Assembly (NCBI RefSeq): GCF_900070205.1
Contig: NZ_FAOO01000012.1
Span: 17,052-81,051, forward strand
Source: Candidatus Thermokryptus mobilis
GTDB taxonomy: Bacteria > Bacteroidota > Ignavibacteria > Kryptoniales > Kryptoniaceae
Reading direction: 5' to 3'
Length of the DNA stretch: 64,000 bases
Part shown: piece by piece, positions 48,301 to 55,961 of the stretch
How the letters are laid out: each line of letters starts with the position of its first letter
Position numbering within the stretch: the stretch's first letter is position 1
Program-made: the position numbers and the translations under genes
Notes under the pieces: generated by a model
What the model saw: only the letters and a program-made list of their open reading frames with translations
The model's database searches: none
What the model was told of the DNA's origin: nothing

Positions 48301-48870
48301 GTAGATGTCAGCTCTGTGGTCGTAAACTTCGGCATTTAAAACTTCTGGAGCTATATAAAACAATGTCCCAATTGGTGCTTCATTTGGATTTATCTTCTCA
48401 TAAATAATAGCAAATCCAAGATCGGTGATTTTAACTTTGTCGGTCCTTGAATCATAAATTATGTTTTCGGGTTTGAGATCGCGATGGACATACCCAGCCC
48501 TGTGGATGACATTTAAAGCGTGACAAATTTGATAAATTATTTCAAATTTCTTGCTTGTATCAACTGTTGATAAAAATTTCAAGATGTTTGGGGTATCGCA
48601 ATATTCAAGCACTATAAATTTTCTATCGTTTAAATTTTCATCTTCGCAAAACCTCACCGTCCCGAAATCAAGCATTGAAATTATATTCGGATGCTCAAAC
48701 TGTGAAGTGATTTTAAACTCATTGATTAATTTCTCTTCGGCAAGGGGATTTCGCTTTGATATTTTAATTGCCACATCTTTATCACGCAGGGTATCGTAAG
48801 CTTTAAAAACTTCCCCAACAGCTCCATCGCCGATTTTCTCCAAGATTTTGTATCTTTTGTTGATAAGCAA
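45388..48870 (-). CDS. Ser/Thr protein kinase fused to AAA+ ATPase and TPR domains
   Basis: The kinase domain comes first (numbering from TTG at 48870): glycine loop 'GDGAVGE', Lys36 in 'VAIK', catalytic Asp131 in 'HRDLKPEN' and the metal Asp150 in a 'DLG' version of DFG. Residues about 280-500 form a STAND/Orc-like AAA+ domain with P-loop 'GADGLGKTS' (308-316) and Walker B 'AVFIDEID'. A winged-helix-like linker and about eight TPR units fill the rest. The plan resembles PknK-type kinases that control transcription. No ATG fits: the frame opens at TTG 48960, overlapping the divergent butyrate kinase by 20 bp, so TTG 48870 is preferred but uncertain. Confidence 0.85.
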   Translation of the reverse strand: MLINKRYKILEKIGDGAVGEVFKAYDTLRDKDVAIKISKRNPLAEEKLINEFKITSQFEHPNIISMLDFGTVRFCEDENLNDRKFIVLEYCDTPNILKFLSTVDTSKKFEIIYQICHALNVIHRAGYVHRDLKPENIIYDSRTDKVKITDLGFAIIYEKINPNEAPIGTLFYIAPEVLNAEVYDHRADIYSLGILIYQILSGSLPFDFKEPIEIVKWHLSKKRIILPGFGVEVENLLNSMLDPDPSKRPGSISNVLQFLMNLFPGKRWEINFKVRKPFGKEDALSMITDKLDKVKNSSSELNLVLIFGADGLGKTSLIRYANVEAKAMGYETLLINEIQPQKILNFISRSPLIVNLTPELRIRFEKFKDAVDVTSYNLIEFAQFLRELILNASVYFPVAVFIDEIDIGNSFNEIFLRSFLFPSEFSGRKVAVFISGKDENFFDLLVQNAEKIYLRPFNVDEIIEYVKVNFDIEENLVREFAEAIAEYSGGISAVVEILSNYLSQKIGGRVDALGQLSNIELDEIISRVEHLSQIQRQILNILSLEEGPVEIKILNEFFCADIHHELKQLQMSGFVKLENDRVSIAYKSLREHVLRGIDEPSRRRIHTNYAVIYLNQKEWEKDAEKVLFHFAMARDSEGVERFAEIGIENLVSRGDFKKAIGLCELFFDLLPDYLKPSFKLKLAELNIKIGNFKAVLSLLEDVNGVDVFELKSDAYFHLGDTESAFLILRQGMKISDSVYDRMRVAMKMSQILAISGDVEVAFSILNAYDYDKILKFVSKTKLIGDFYAGLGIIYQMRGNLDKAKSCFEISVESRNKKGDKLKIIAGYNNLANFYSIIGKYDEAINFWKRAIEISETVGNLTQTAHIYNNIGISHFKRRNYQSAIENYQKAMAIYRTIGDIPGMANVLGNMGEVLIEEYKLSEAYDNLIQAEKLYEKTGDRGGICEIKRLLFLMFLYVGDAKRAREVFKWIDENCERFQSNIRDYFNALVLMKEGDFKLAEEILFKLLEDETDKEDFEFKLRILISLLKLNYVSGKINNLGKVLDSVENFVEFVDDRYTKALVFFLVSLALDDKSASFRSLNKALYELGDEFSEFAWKVYLEMARYYESRGVEIKYLNYLEKALESFNVLIERIKDVNFIESYINDAENEKFYKVLRSLTV

Positions 48871-48940
48871 TTTTTGAAAATGTTTCTTTTTGTTTTTTAA
48901 ATTAACAATGAAAAATCTATAACACAAGTTTTCAATAGTT

Positions 48941-50008
48941 ATGAAAATCCTCGTGATCAATCCGGGTTCAACCTCAACAAAGGTAGCAATTTTTGAAGAT
49001 GAGGAACAAGTTGAATCAAAAACTATAAGACATTCACCTGAGGAACTTTCAAAATTTAAAACGCTTTGGGAACAATTTGATTTCAGGTTAAATATAGTGC
49101 TTGAATTTTTAAAAGAGAGAAATTTAAAGCCGTCGGATTTTTCAGCTGTTGCAGGAATAGGAGGGCTTTTAAAACCCGTGAAAGGAGGAACATATAAAGT
49201 GAATGAAGAGATGTTAAATGATGCGAGGAATAATTTTCAAGGCGAACATCCATCAAATCTTGGTTGTGCGCTTGCATACGAGATAGCTAAACTTGGTGGA
49301 ATTGATGCCTACATCGTTGACCCCGTCTCGGTTGACGAATTTGAGCCATTAGCTAGATATTCGGGGCATCCACTTATTCAAAGACGCAGTTTGTCACATG
49401 CTCTCAACATTCACGCAACGGCGCGAGTCGCTTGTCAAAAGCTTGGGAAAAAGCTTGAGGATTCAAACTTTGTAATCGCTCACCTTGGTGGTGGTATTTC
49501 AGTTTGTCCTGTAAAAGCTGGAAAAATTATTGACGCAAATGATGCAAGTAGTGATGGACCATTCTCCCCAGAAAGAACCGGAGGGCTTCCGCTTCAACCT
49601 TTCATAACTTTATGTTTTTCCGGTAAATTTACCGAAAGCGAAATAAGAAAAATGGTCATGGGAAAAGGTGGGCTTGTTGCATATCTTGGAACAAATGACG
49701 CTGAAGAAGTTGAGAAAAGAATTGAAAACGGGGACATTTACGCAAAAGAGGTTTACGAGGCAATGGCATACCAAATCGCCAAAGAAATAGGAGCAATGGC
49801 AACGGTTTTGAGGGGAAATGTTGATGCAATAGTTTTAACCGGTGGTTTGGCAAATTCAAAAATGCTTGTTAACTGGGTCAGTGAAAGAGTTTCATTTATA
49901 GCTCCAGTTATCGTAATTCCTGGGGAAGACGAAATGAAAGCTCTTGCGCTTGGAGTTTTGAGGGTTTTACGCGGTGAGGAAAAAGCAAAGGAATATCCTG
50001 GTGATTAA
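48941..50008 (+). CDS. buk: Butyrate kinase
   Basis: This member of the acetokinase family of 355 residues has 'INPGSTSTKVAIF' (phosphate-1 motif), 'GIGGLLKPVKGGTYKVN', 'LSHALNIHATARVAC', 'HLGGGISV' and the butyrate-kinase-typical 'SSDGPFSPERTGGLP'. It interconverts butyryl (or branched-chain acyl) phosphate and the acid with ATP. The phosphotransbutyrylase partner (ptb) is not adjacent. Branched-chain fatty-acid metabolism is an alternative role. It is divergent from the large kinase gene and is followed by tRNA-Ala. Confidence 0.92.
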   Translation: MKILVINPGSTSTKVAIFEDEEQVESKTIRHSPEELSKFKTLWEQFDFRLNIVLEFLKERNLKPSDFSAVAGIGGLLKPVKGGTYKVNEEMLNDARNNFQGEHPSNLGCALAYEIAKLGGIDAYIVDPVSVDEFEPLARYSGHPLIQRRSLSHALNIHATARVACQKLGKKLEDSNFVIAHLGGGISVCPVKAGKIIDANDASSDGPFSPERTGGLPLQPFITLCFSGKFTESEIRKMVMGKGGLVAYLGTNDAEEVEKRIENGDIYAKEVYEAMAYQIAKEIGAMATVLRGNVDAIVLTGGLANSKMLVNWVSERVSFIAPVIVIPGEDEMKALALGVLRVLRGEEKAKEYPGD

Positions 50009-50013
50009 AAAAT

Positions 50014-50042
50014 TTGTTTTTTTACCCCATCTTGGCTATATT
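50014..50042 (+). promoter_or_regulatory. Promoter of tRNA-Ala
   Basis: TTGTTT, a 17-bp spacer and TATATTTT, with the tRNA starting 16 bp downstream, a distance that fits a start at about 50049 and a short leader. It lies just behind the buk stop. Confidence 0.6.
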
Positions 50043-50057
50043 TTAAGGGAAAGACTT

Positions 50058-50130
50058 GGGGCCGTAGCTCAGCTGGGAGAGCGCCAGAATCGCACTCTGG
50101 AGGTCACGGGTTCAAATCCCGTCGGCTCCA
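50058..50130 (+). tRNA. tRNA-Ala (anticodon CGC)
   Basis: The 73-nt sequence folds into a standard cloverleaf: a 7-bp acceptor stem with the G3-U70 pair that marks alanine tRNA, a D arm, a 5-bp anticodon stem (CCAGA/TCTGG) with loop ATCGCAC and anticodon CGC, and a T arm with TTCAAAT. The discriminator base is A. The 3' CCA is not encoded and must be added by a nucleotidyltransferase. Confidence 0.96.
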
Positions 50131-50199
50131 CTTAACTTTGGGAACAAAATTTATGTTCATGTGTCTTAATTGATGAAGGCGAAAATATAGACCTTAAAC

Positions 50200-50228
50200 T
50201 TGAAATTTTATTTCAAACTTTTTATCTT
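50200..50228 (+). promoter_or_regulatory. Promoter of tonB
   Basis: TTGAAA, a 17-bp spacer and TATCTTTA, ending 43 bp before the tonB ATG. The same layout is seen at the sprA, receptor and tRNA promoters. Confidence 0.55.
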
Positions 50229-50271
50229 TAGTTCAGACAAATAAAAAATTTTATGGAGGTAGAAATCAAAA

Positions 50272-50943
50272 ATGCCCATCATCAAGAAACCAGAAGCGGA
50301 TTTGCGATTGAGGTGGCGCAAATGGGTTGAGCTTGGACTCGTAATAGCCCTGCTTGTGACAATACTTGCTTTTAGATTTTTCCCCAAAGATATAGGGCGT
50401 GGGAAGAAAATTTTAACTTTTGAGCAGGAAGTGATTAAACCAGAGGAGATACCACAAACAAGACAGGAAAACAGACCACCGCCACCACCAAGACCACCAA
50501 TCCCAATTGAAGCGCCGAGTGACGAAGTGTTGAGCGATGTTGATATTGATATAAGCTCTGAGCTTGACATAACGAAAGAAGTTGCCCCACCTCCACCAAA
50601 AGAGGAACTATCATCAAAGGAAGAAATTCCTTTTGAGGAGCAATTTTTTGTCGTGGTTGAAGAAATGCCAGAGATAATAGGTGGTCTTGAATCAATTCAA
50701 AGAAATGTTGTCTATCCTGAAATAGCCATAAGAGCTGGGGTTGAAGGAACTGTTTATGTTATGGCCTTCGTAGACGAAAATGGAAATGTTGTGAGAGCAG
50801 ATGTAGTCAAGGGAATCGGTGCTGGTTGTGATGAAGCAGCTGTTGCTGCTGTAATGAAAGCAAAATTTAAACCTGGGAAACAGCGTGGTAAGCCAGTAAA
50901 AGTCCGCGTTATGATTCCGATAAGATTCAAGTTGAAAAAATAA
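50272..50943 (+). CDS. tonB: Energy transducer TonB
   Basis: This protein of 223 residues has a short cytoplasmic start, one inner-membrane anchor (about residues 19-36), a proline-rich periplasmic linker with 'PPPPPRPPIP' and a second 'PPPPK', and a C-terminal TonB domain (about 130-223, 'YPEIAIRAGVEGTVYVMAFV'). It passes proton-motive energy from ExbBD to outer-membrane receptors such as the one in this window. ExbBD are not adjacent. It has GGAGG before its ATG, a promoter upstream and a strong terminator after it, so it is monocistronic. Confidence 0.9.
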   Translation: MPIIKKPEADLRLRWRKWVELGLVIALLVTILAFRFFPKDIGRGKKILTFEQEVIKPEEIPQTRQENRPPPPPRPPIPIEAPSDEVLSDVDIDISSELDITKEVAPPPPKEELSSKEEIPFEEQFFVVVEEMPEIIGGLESIQRNVVYPEIAIRAGVEGTVYVMAFVDENGNVVRADVVKGIGAGCDEAAVAAVMKAKFKPGKQRGKPVKVRVMIPIRFKLKK

Positions 50944-50972
50944 TCCCATTGATAAAAAGTTTGTGTAATTTC

Positions 50973-51006
50973 AAAAGGCACAGGGTTTTATAACTCTGTG
51001 CCTTTT
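50973..51006 (+). terminator. Hairpin terminator of tonB
   Basis: An 11-bp stem (AAAAGGCACAG / CTGTGCCTTTT) is followed by T-rich sequence, 30 bp past the stop. The A-run on the other side could make it work in both directions. Confidence 0.93.
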
Positions 51007-51032
51007 TATTTAAAAATAATACCTACAAAACA

Positions 51033-52247
51033 ATGGAACTTTGGCTTGCTTTTATCCTATTGTTTCTTTCCTCCTTTTTCTCCGCAAGTGAAATGGCATT
51101 TATAAGCGCGAATAAAATAAAACTTGAAATAAGGTCCAATTCCTCCCTTTTTGCAAGAATCGCACACGATTTCATAAAAAAACCGGAAAAATTCCTCATC
51201 ACAATTTTAATAGGAAATAACTTCGTAAATATCGCGCTGAGCTCAATTTTAACCTTCATCCTCAAGACAACTGTAAATATGAATGACTTCACGATTCTGA
51301 TTTTGATAACCTTACTCCTTCTGATCTTCGGGGAGTCAATTCCAAAGAGCATAGGTCGTGAATCAGCTGACGCTTTTGTGTTATTTGCATCACTTCCTTT
51401 AAAGTTGTTTTACTTTATATTTTTACCGGCGATAAAAATTTTAGGATTTGCCTCGGAAAAGCTCTTAAAAATTTTAAAGATAAAATCAGAAACAATTGAA
51501 AATTTCTTCAGCAAGTCCGATTTTGAAATACTCATAAAGGAGACCGAATTCGGAAAAGACCTTAAAATTGATATACCTTTTTCAAGCGTCTTTAAGCTTG
51601 AAAATATGACAGTTGAAGAAGCAATGCGTCCGAGGACCGAAATCGTAGCGGTTGAAAAAAATATGCCAATGAGAGAAATAATTGAAATATTCTCAAAGTC
51701 GGGACATTCACGACTCCCAGTTTATGATGGCGTGATTGACAACATCATCGGCATAATTTATGTGAAGGACATATTTAAAAACCCAAGAAACATAGACGAA
51801 ATCTTAACAGAGCCGTTTTTCGTCCCGGAGAAGAAAAAATGTATTGAACTTTTGAATGACTTCAAGCAAAAAAATACGAGCATAGCAATTGTAGTTGATG
51901 AATTCGGCGGTGTTTCTGGTTTGATAACACTTGAAGATGTGATTGAGGAGCTCGTTGGTGAAATAGAAGACGAATTTGATGTCAGCAGGAAATTAGTTCA
52001 AAAAGTTGATGCGAATACTTTCATATTAAACGGTTCTGCAGAGGTTGACCATCTAAACGAGGAATTCAATCTTAACATTCCGAAAGGCGATTATGAAACC
52101 ATCGCAGGATTCGTGATAAATAACATAGGGAGGATTCCAACCGTTGGTGAGGAATTCATTATTAACAATTTCAAAATTACAATTTTAAACGCTACGAAAA
52201 CAAGGATTAACTCTTTAAAATTAACGCTACTGAGACGAAATGAATAG
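51033..52247 (+). CDS. CNNM/CorC-family transporter-like protein (HlyC/CorC type)
   Basis: This protein of 404 residues has an N-terminal CNNM (DUF21) membrane domain with four hydrophobic segments (about 1-165; 'SASEMAFISANKIKLE', 'GESIPKSIGR'), a pair of CBS domains (about 195-310, beginning 'EEAMRPRTEIVAV', with 'SRLPVYDG' and 'FGGVSGLITLEDVIEELVGEI') and a C-terminal CorC/HlyC domain. Relatives export Mg2+ or Co2+; the old name hemolysin is not a toxin assignment. The gene overlaps the downstream lytic transglycosylase gene by 8 bp. Confidence 0.88.
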   Translation: MELWLAFILLFLSSFFSASEMAFISANKIKLEIRSNSSLFARIAHDFIKKPEKFLITILIGNNFVNIALSSILTFILKTTVNMNDFTILILITLLLLIFGESIPKSIGRESADAFVLFASLPLKLFYFIFLPAIKILGFASEKLLKILKIKSETIENFFSKSDFEILIKETEFGKDLKIDIPFSSVFKLENMTVEEAMRPRTEIVAVEKNMPMREIIEIFSKSGHSRLPVYDGVIDNIIGIIYVKDIFKNPRNIDEILTEPFFVPEKKKCIELLNDFKQKNTSIAIVVDEFGGVSGLITLEDVIEELVGEIEDEFDVSRKLVQKVDANTFILNGSAEVDHLNEEFNLNIPKGDYETIAGFVINNIGRIPTVGEEFIINNFKITILNATKTRINSLKLTLLRRNE

Positions 52248-53367
52248 GATATTACATGTTTTTTCAATCGGGATTTTTATTTATGTGCTTTTCATCGCCA
52301 CAAAAAATCTTAGTTGGGATACATCAAATAAAAGCGATGTCACAATCGTAAACCATCTTGCCGTAACTCATCCACCCGACATCGTGTTTATTTGCGGGGA
52401 AAGGATACCTCTTGAGATACCTGATGTGAGGGAAAGATTTGAGAGAGAATTTTATCTTGAATTTGATGAGAATCAACTTATACTTGACTTGAAGAGATGC
52501 GGTAAATATATGCCTTTTATTGAAAGCAAAATCAAGGAAAGGGGGTTGCCAAGCGATTTAAAATTTTTAGCAATCGCTGAAAGTCGCTTAATAGAAAACG
52601 CATATTCAAACAAGGGAGCAGCTGGATTGTGGCAGCTTATGCCTGAAACCGCGAGAAAATACGGTTTGCGAATTGACGACTATATAGATGAGCGACTTAA
52701 CATCCAAAAATCAACCGAAGCTGCTCTTTCTTATCTTCAAGACCTCTACAATAAATTTAACAGTTGGACATTGGCTCTAGCTGCTTATAACGCTGGGGAA
52801 ACAAGGATAAACGATGCTTTACAATTTCAATGGGTTGACAACTATTTTGATCTTCATCTGAATAGGGAAACAGCAAGATTTGTTTTCAGAGTCGCTGCTA
52901 TTAAAGAATTGATATCAAACGCAAAAAGATATGGCTTCTTAATTGACACGACAAAACTTTTTAAACCCCCGGATGTAAAATATGTGAGTGTAAAAGGTCC
53001 AATTCAAAACCTCGCTGTTTGGGCAAAACTTCAGGGGACGAACTATAAAACGCTCAAATACTTAAACCCCTGGATTTTGAAGTCATCCCTTCCTGAAGGT
53101 GAATTTTTAATAGCTCTTCCATCAAATGCCCAACCTCAACAACTTGATCTATCTCAATACAAATACAAGAGCTCACGGGTTGTCTTTCAAAATGGCGAAA
53201 TTATCGTTGTGCCTGAGAAAACGATAAATCACAGGGTGAAAAAAGGTGAAACACTTGAAACCATCGCAAAAAAATATAACGCGACGGTTGAAGATATAAT
53301 TGAGTTGAACAAGCTTGAAGGGAAAAACATTAAAGTCGGACAAATTTTAAAAATCCCAGTTTACTAA
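52240..53367 (+). CDS. Lytic transglycosylase with LysM domain (MltD-like)
   Basis: This protein of 375 residues has an N-terminal hydrophobic anchor or signal (about 5-20). The transglycosylase SLT domain (about 95-215) has the catalytic Glu114 in 'AIAESRL' and the family motifs 'GAAGLWQLMPETARKYG' and 'ALAAYNAGE'. A LysM peptidoglycan-binding domain (about 328-373) follows a linker. It cleaves the glycan strands of peptidoglycan with 1,6-anhydro ends. It follows the CorC-like gene with an 8-bp overlap, and its stop overlaps the convergent CoA-binding gene by 4 bp. Confidence 0.9.
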   Translation: MNRILHVFSIGIFIYVLFIATKNLSWDTSNKSDVTIVNHLAVTHPPDIVFICGERIPLEIPDVRERFEREFYLEFDENQLILDLKRCGKYMPFIESKIKERGLPSDLKFLAIAESRLIENAYSNKGAAGLWQLMPETARKYGLRIDDYIDERLNIQKSTEAALSYLQDLYNKFNSWTLALAAYNAGETRINDALQFQWVDNYFDLHLNRETARFVFRVAAIKELISNAKRYGFLIDTTKLFKPPDVKYVSVKGPIQNLAVWAKLQGTNYKTLKYLNPWILKSSLPEGEFLIALPSNAQPQQLDLSQYKYKSSRVVFQNGEIIVVPEKTINHRVKKGETLETIAKKYNATVEDIIELNKLEGKNIKVGQILKIPVY

Positions 53368-53768
53368 AAATTCCCAAACCTATACATATGCTCAACCTTT
53401 ATACACTTATTCATAACGACCTTCAACCCTGCCTTTCTCGCTTTTTCCGCTGCTGATTCATTTATAACACCAAGTTGCATCCACACAACTTTCGCCCTCT
53501 TTTCAATCGCTTGATCAACTATCTCGTCAACGAATTCTGGTCTTCTAAAAATATCAACGATGTCTATCTCTTCAGGGACGCTGATTAAATCAGGATATGC
53601 CTTTAAACCAAGGACGGTATCAATGTTTGGATTAACCGGGATGATTTTATATCCTTGATTGAGAAGATATTCAGCAACGATATAGCTATCTCTATCTGGT
53701 TTATTTGAGATGCCGACAATAGCTATTGTTTTGTAAGAGGTTAAAATTTCTTTGATCTCGTCTTCCAT
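53364..53768 (-). CDS. CoA-binding domain protein (YccU type)
   Basis: This protein of 134 residues is a stand-alone CoA-binding (Rossmann-like) domain with 'IAIVGISNKPDRDSYIVAEYL', here given without its first residues, then 'GYKIIPVNPN', and 'DIVDIFRRPEFV'. YccU-like proteins bind CoA, and their biological role is not known. The gene follows recG on the same strand (21-bp gap) and overlaps the transglycosylase stop by 4 bp. Confidence 0.87.
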   Translation of the reverse strand: MEDEIKEILTSYKTIAIVGISNKPDRDSYIVAEYLLNQGYKIIPVNPNIDTVLGLKAYPDLISVPEEIDIVDIFRRPEFVDEIVDQAIEKRAKVVWMQLGVINESAAEKARKAGLKVVMNKCIKVEHMYRFGNF

Positions 53769-53789
53769 TTATGCCTCATTTTTATTTTT

Positions 53790-55955
53790 TTAACTTACCT
53801 TTGCAAGGTCTACGCTATCTGAATATCTCTTTACAAGTTCCTCTCTTAAACAAAAATGTTCTGGCTTCATCAAGTCCGGGTCTTCTTTTATGATCTCAAA
53901 CGCCTCTTTCCTGGCTATTTCAAGTATTTTTTGATCAGTTGCGATATTTGCGAATTTGAATTTCATAAACCCGCTTTGCCTTGTCCCGAAAAATTCACCA
54001 GGTCCGCGCAGTTCAAGGTCCTTTTCAGCGATTTTAAAACCATCAAGTGTTGAAGCGATTATTTTAACTCTTTCAACTGCTTTACTTTCCTCAAAATCAA
54101 AAAGCGTTTCGCTTTTTAATAAACTTGACTTAACAACCAAAAAACAATATGATTGTCTTTCACCTCTCCCTATTCTCCCGCGCAATTGATGAAGTTGAGA
54201 AAGCCCAAACCTTTCAGCATTTTCTATCACCATTATAGTCGCATTTGGAACATCAATTCCAACCTCTATCACTGTCGTTGCAACGAGAATCTGGATTTTT
54301 CTATCTCTGAAATCACTCATTATCTCCTGTCTTTCCGTCCCGGGCATTTTACCGTGAATTAAACCGACTTTAAACTCAGGGAATACCTCATTTTTAAGAT
54401 AGATATAATTTTTTATCGCTGACTCAAGGTCAAGCTTTTCCGACTCCTCTATCAAGGGATAGACAATATATGCTTGATGTCCTTCTTTAATTTTCGCTCT
54501 GATGAATTCATATAGCCTATCCTTTTCATCGTCAGGAATTATCTCGGTTTTAATTTTTCTGCGACCTTTCGGCATCTCATCTATGACAGAGACATCCAGG
54601 TCACCGTAAACGGTAAGAGCAAGTGTCCTTGGGATAGGGGTTGCTGTCATGATCAGAACATCAGGGTTATAACCTTTTTCAATCAAAGTTGCCCTTTGCA
54701 TAACGCCAAACCTGTGCTGTTCATCAATTACGACAAGCCCGAGGTTTTTGAAATTTACCCCTTCTTGTATTAACGCGTGAGTTCCAATTACAATTTGCGC
54801 TTCCCCACTTTGAATCTCTGAAAGGATTTCTTTCTTTTCCTTCGGTTTAATGCTACCTGTTAAAAGGCGAATTTTAACCGGGAGGGAATTTAACAAGTTC
54901 AAAAAAGTCGCATAATGTTGTTCTGCTAAAATTTCCGTCGGTGCCATAAACGCACTTTGATAGCCGTTATCAGCAGCTATCAACATAGCAATTAAAGCAA
55001 CAACCGTCTTCCCGCTTCCAACATCACCTTGTAAAAGACGATTCATAGGTCTGTCGGATTTCATATCCCGCCATATCTCACGGATGACACGACGCTGTGC
55101 ATTGGTGAGTTGAAAGGGCAAAATTTGGCTGAACCTGCGAACAAGCTCTCCTATCTTCGTAAATGAAATCCCTTTCTCAAAGTGTTTAAGTTCATAATGT
55201 TTGCGAGCAAGTAAAAGTTGAAGGAAAAACAACTCCTCAAACTTCAACCTTTTCAAGGAAACCTCCAAATCCCAACGGGAATCGGGAAAGTGAATTGACT
55301 TCAAAGCAAATTTCAAAGGAACAAGATTATACTTCAAAATTAACTTATGAGGGAGGTTCTCCTCAACATAATCAATGTAATCGTTTATAACACTACTTAT
55401 AAGTTCGCGAAGCTTTAAAGTGTTCAACCCAAGCGACTTCAACTTTGAAGTGGATGGATAAACCGGGACAATTCTACCCGTGTGTATATTTATGCTATCA
55501 GATTCCGTTAGGAAATCAAATTCTGGGTGAATGAGGTTTATTTTCCCTTTGAAAATGGTCGGTTTTCCAAAGACAGCAACGAAATCACCAAACTCAAACT
55601 GACGCTTGAAGTATTCTATCTTATTGAACCAAGAACAACTAATTTTGCCAGTCCCATCATCTATCGTCAATTCAAAGATCTCCCTGCCAGATGAAGCAAC
55701 CAATGTCCTCTTATCAACAACTCTACCTATAAATGTGACTGCTTCTTGAGCCCCAGAAAATTTCCACCAATTTCTTTTCAAGTCAGCAACCGTTATAACA
55801 GTGCTTCTGTCAATGTATTTAATCGGCGCATAATAAAGAAGGTCAATCAATTTCTCAATCCCGACATCTTTCAAAGCAAGGGACCTTTTTTCCCCAATGC
55901 CTTTCAAATATCTTATATCTGATTCAAGCGTCAATGTCGCTCTTTTATCAGCCAT
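53790..55955 (-). CDS. recG: ATP-dependent DNA helicase RecG
   Basis: RecG reverses stalled replication forks and drives Holliday-junction branch migration. The 721-residue protein has the OB-fold wedge domain (about 55-190) and the two helicase lobes with motif I 'GDVGSGKT', motif II 'DEQH', 'MTATPIPRTLALT' (motif III), 'VATTVIEVGIDVPNA' and motif VI 'QLRGRIGRG', as well as the C-terminal TRG region with 'LRGPGEFFGTRQSG'. It lies between hutH and the CoA-binding gene, 6 bp after hutH starts on the same strand. Confidence 0.96.
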   Translation of the reverse strand: MADKRATLTLESDIRYLKGIGEKRSLALKDVGIEKLIDLLYYAPIKYIDRSTVITVADLKRNWWKFSGAQEAVTFIGRVVDKRTLVASSGREIFELTIDDGTGKISCSWFNKIEYFKRQFEFGDFVAVFGKPTIFKGKINLIHPEFDFLTESDSINIHTGRIVPVYPSTSKLKSLGLNTLKLRELISSVINDYIDYVEENLPHKLILKYNLVPLKFALKSIHFPDSRWDLEVSLKRLKFEELFFLQLLLARKHYELKHFEKGISFTKIGELVRRFSQILPFQLTNAQRRVIREIWRDMKSDRPMNRLLQGDVGSGKTVVALIAMLIAADNGYQSAFMAPTEILAEQHYATFLNLLNSLPVKIRLLTGSIKPKEKKEILSEIQSGEAQIVIGTHALIQEGVNFKNLGLVVIDEQHRFGVMQRATLIEKGYNPDVLIMTATPIPRTLALTVYGDLDVSVIDEMPKGRRKIKTEIIPDDEKDRLYEFIRAKIKEGHQAYIVYPLIEESEKLDLESAIKNYIYLKNEVFPEFKVGLIHGKMPGTERQEIMSDFRDRKIQILVATTVIEVGIDVPNATIMVIENAERFGLSQLHQLRGRIGRGERQSYCFLVVKSSLLKSETLFDFEESKAVERVKIIASTLDGFKIAEKDLELRGPGEFFGTRQSGFMKFKFANIATDQKILEIARKEAFEIIKEDPDLMKPEHFCLREELVKRYSDSVDLAKVS

Positions 55956-55961
55956 TTTATA

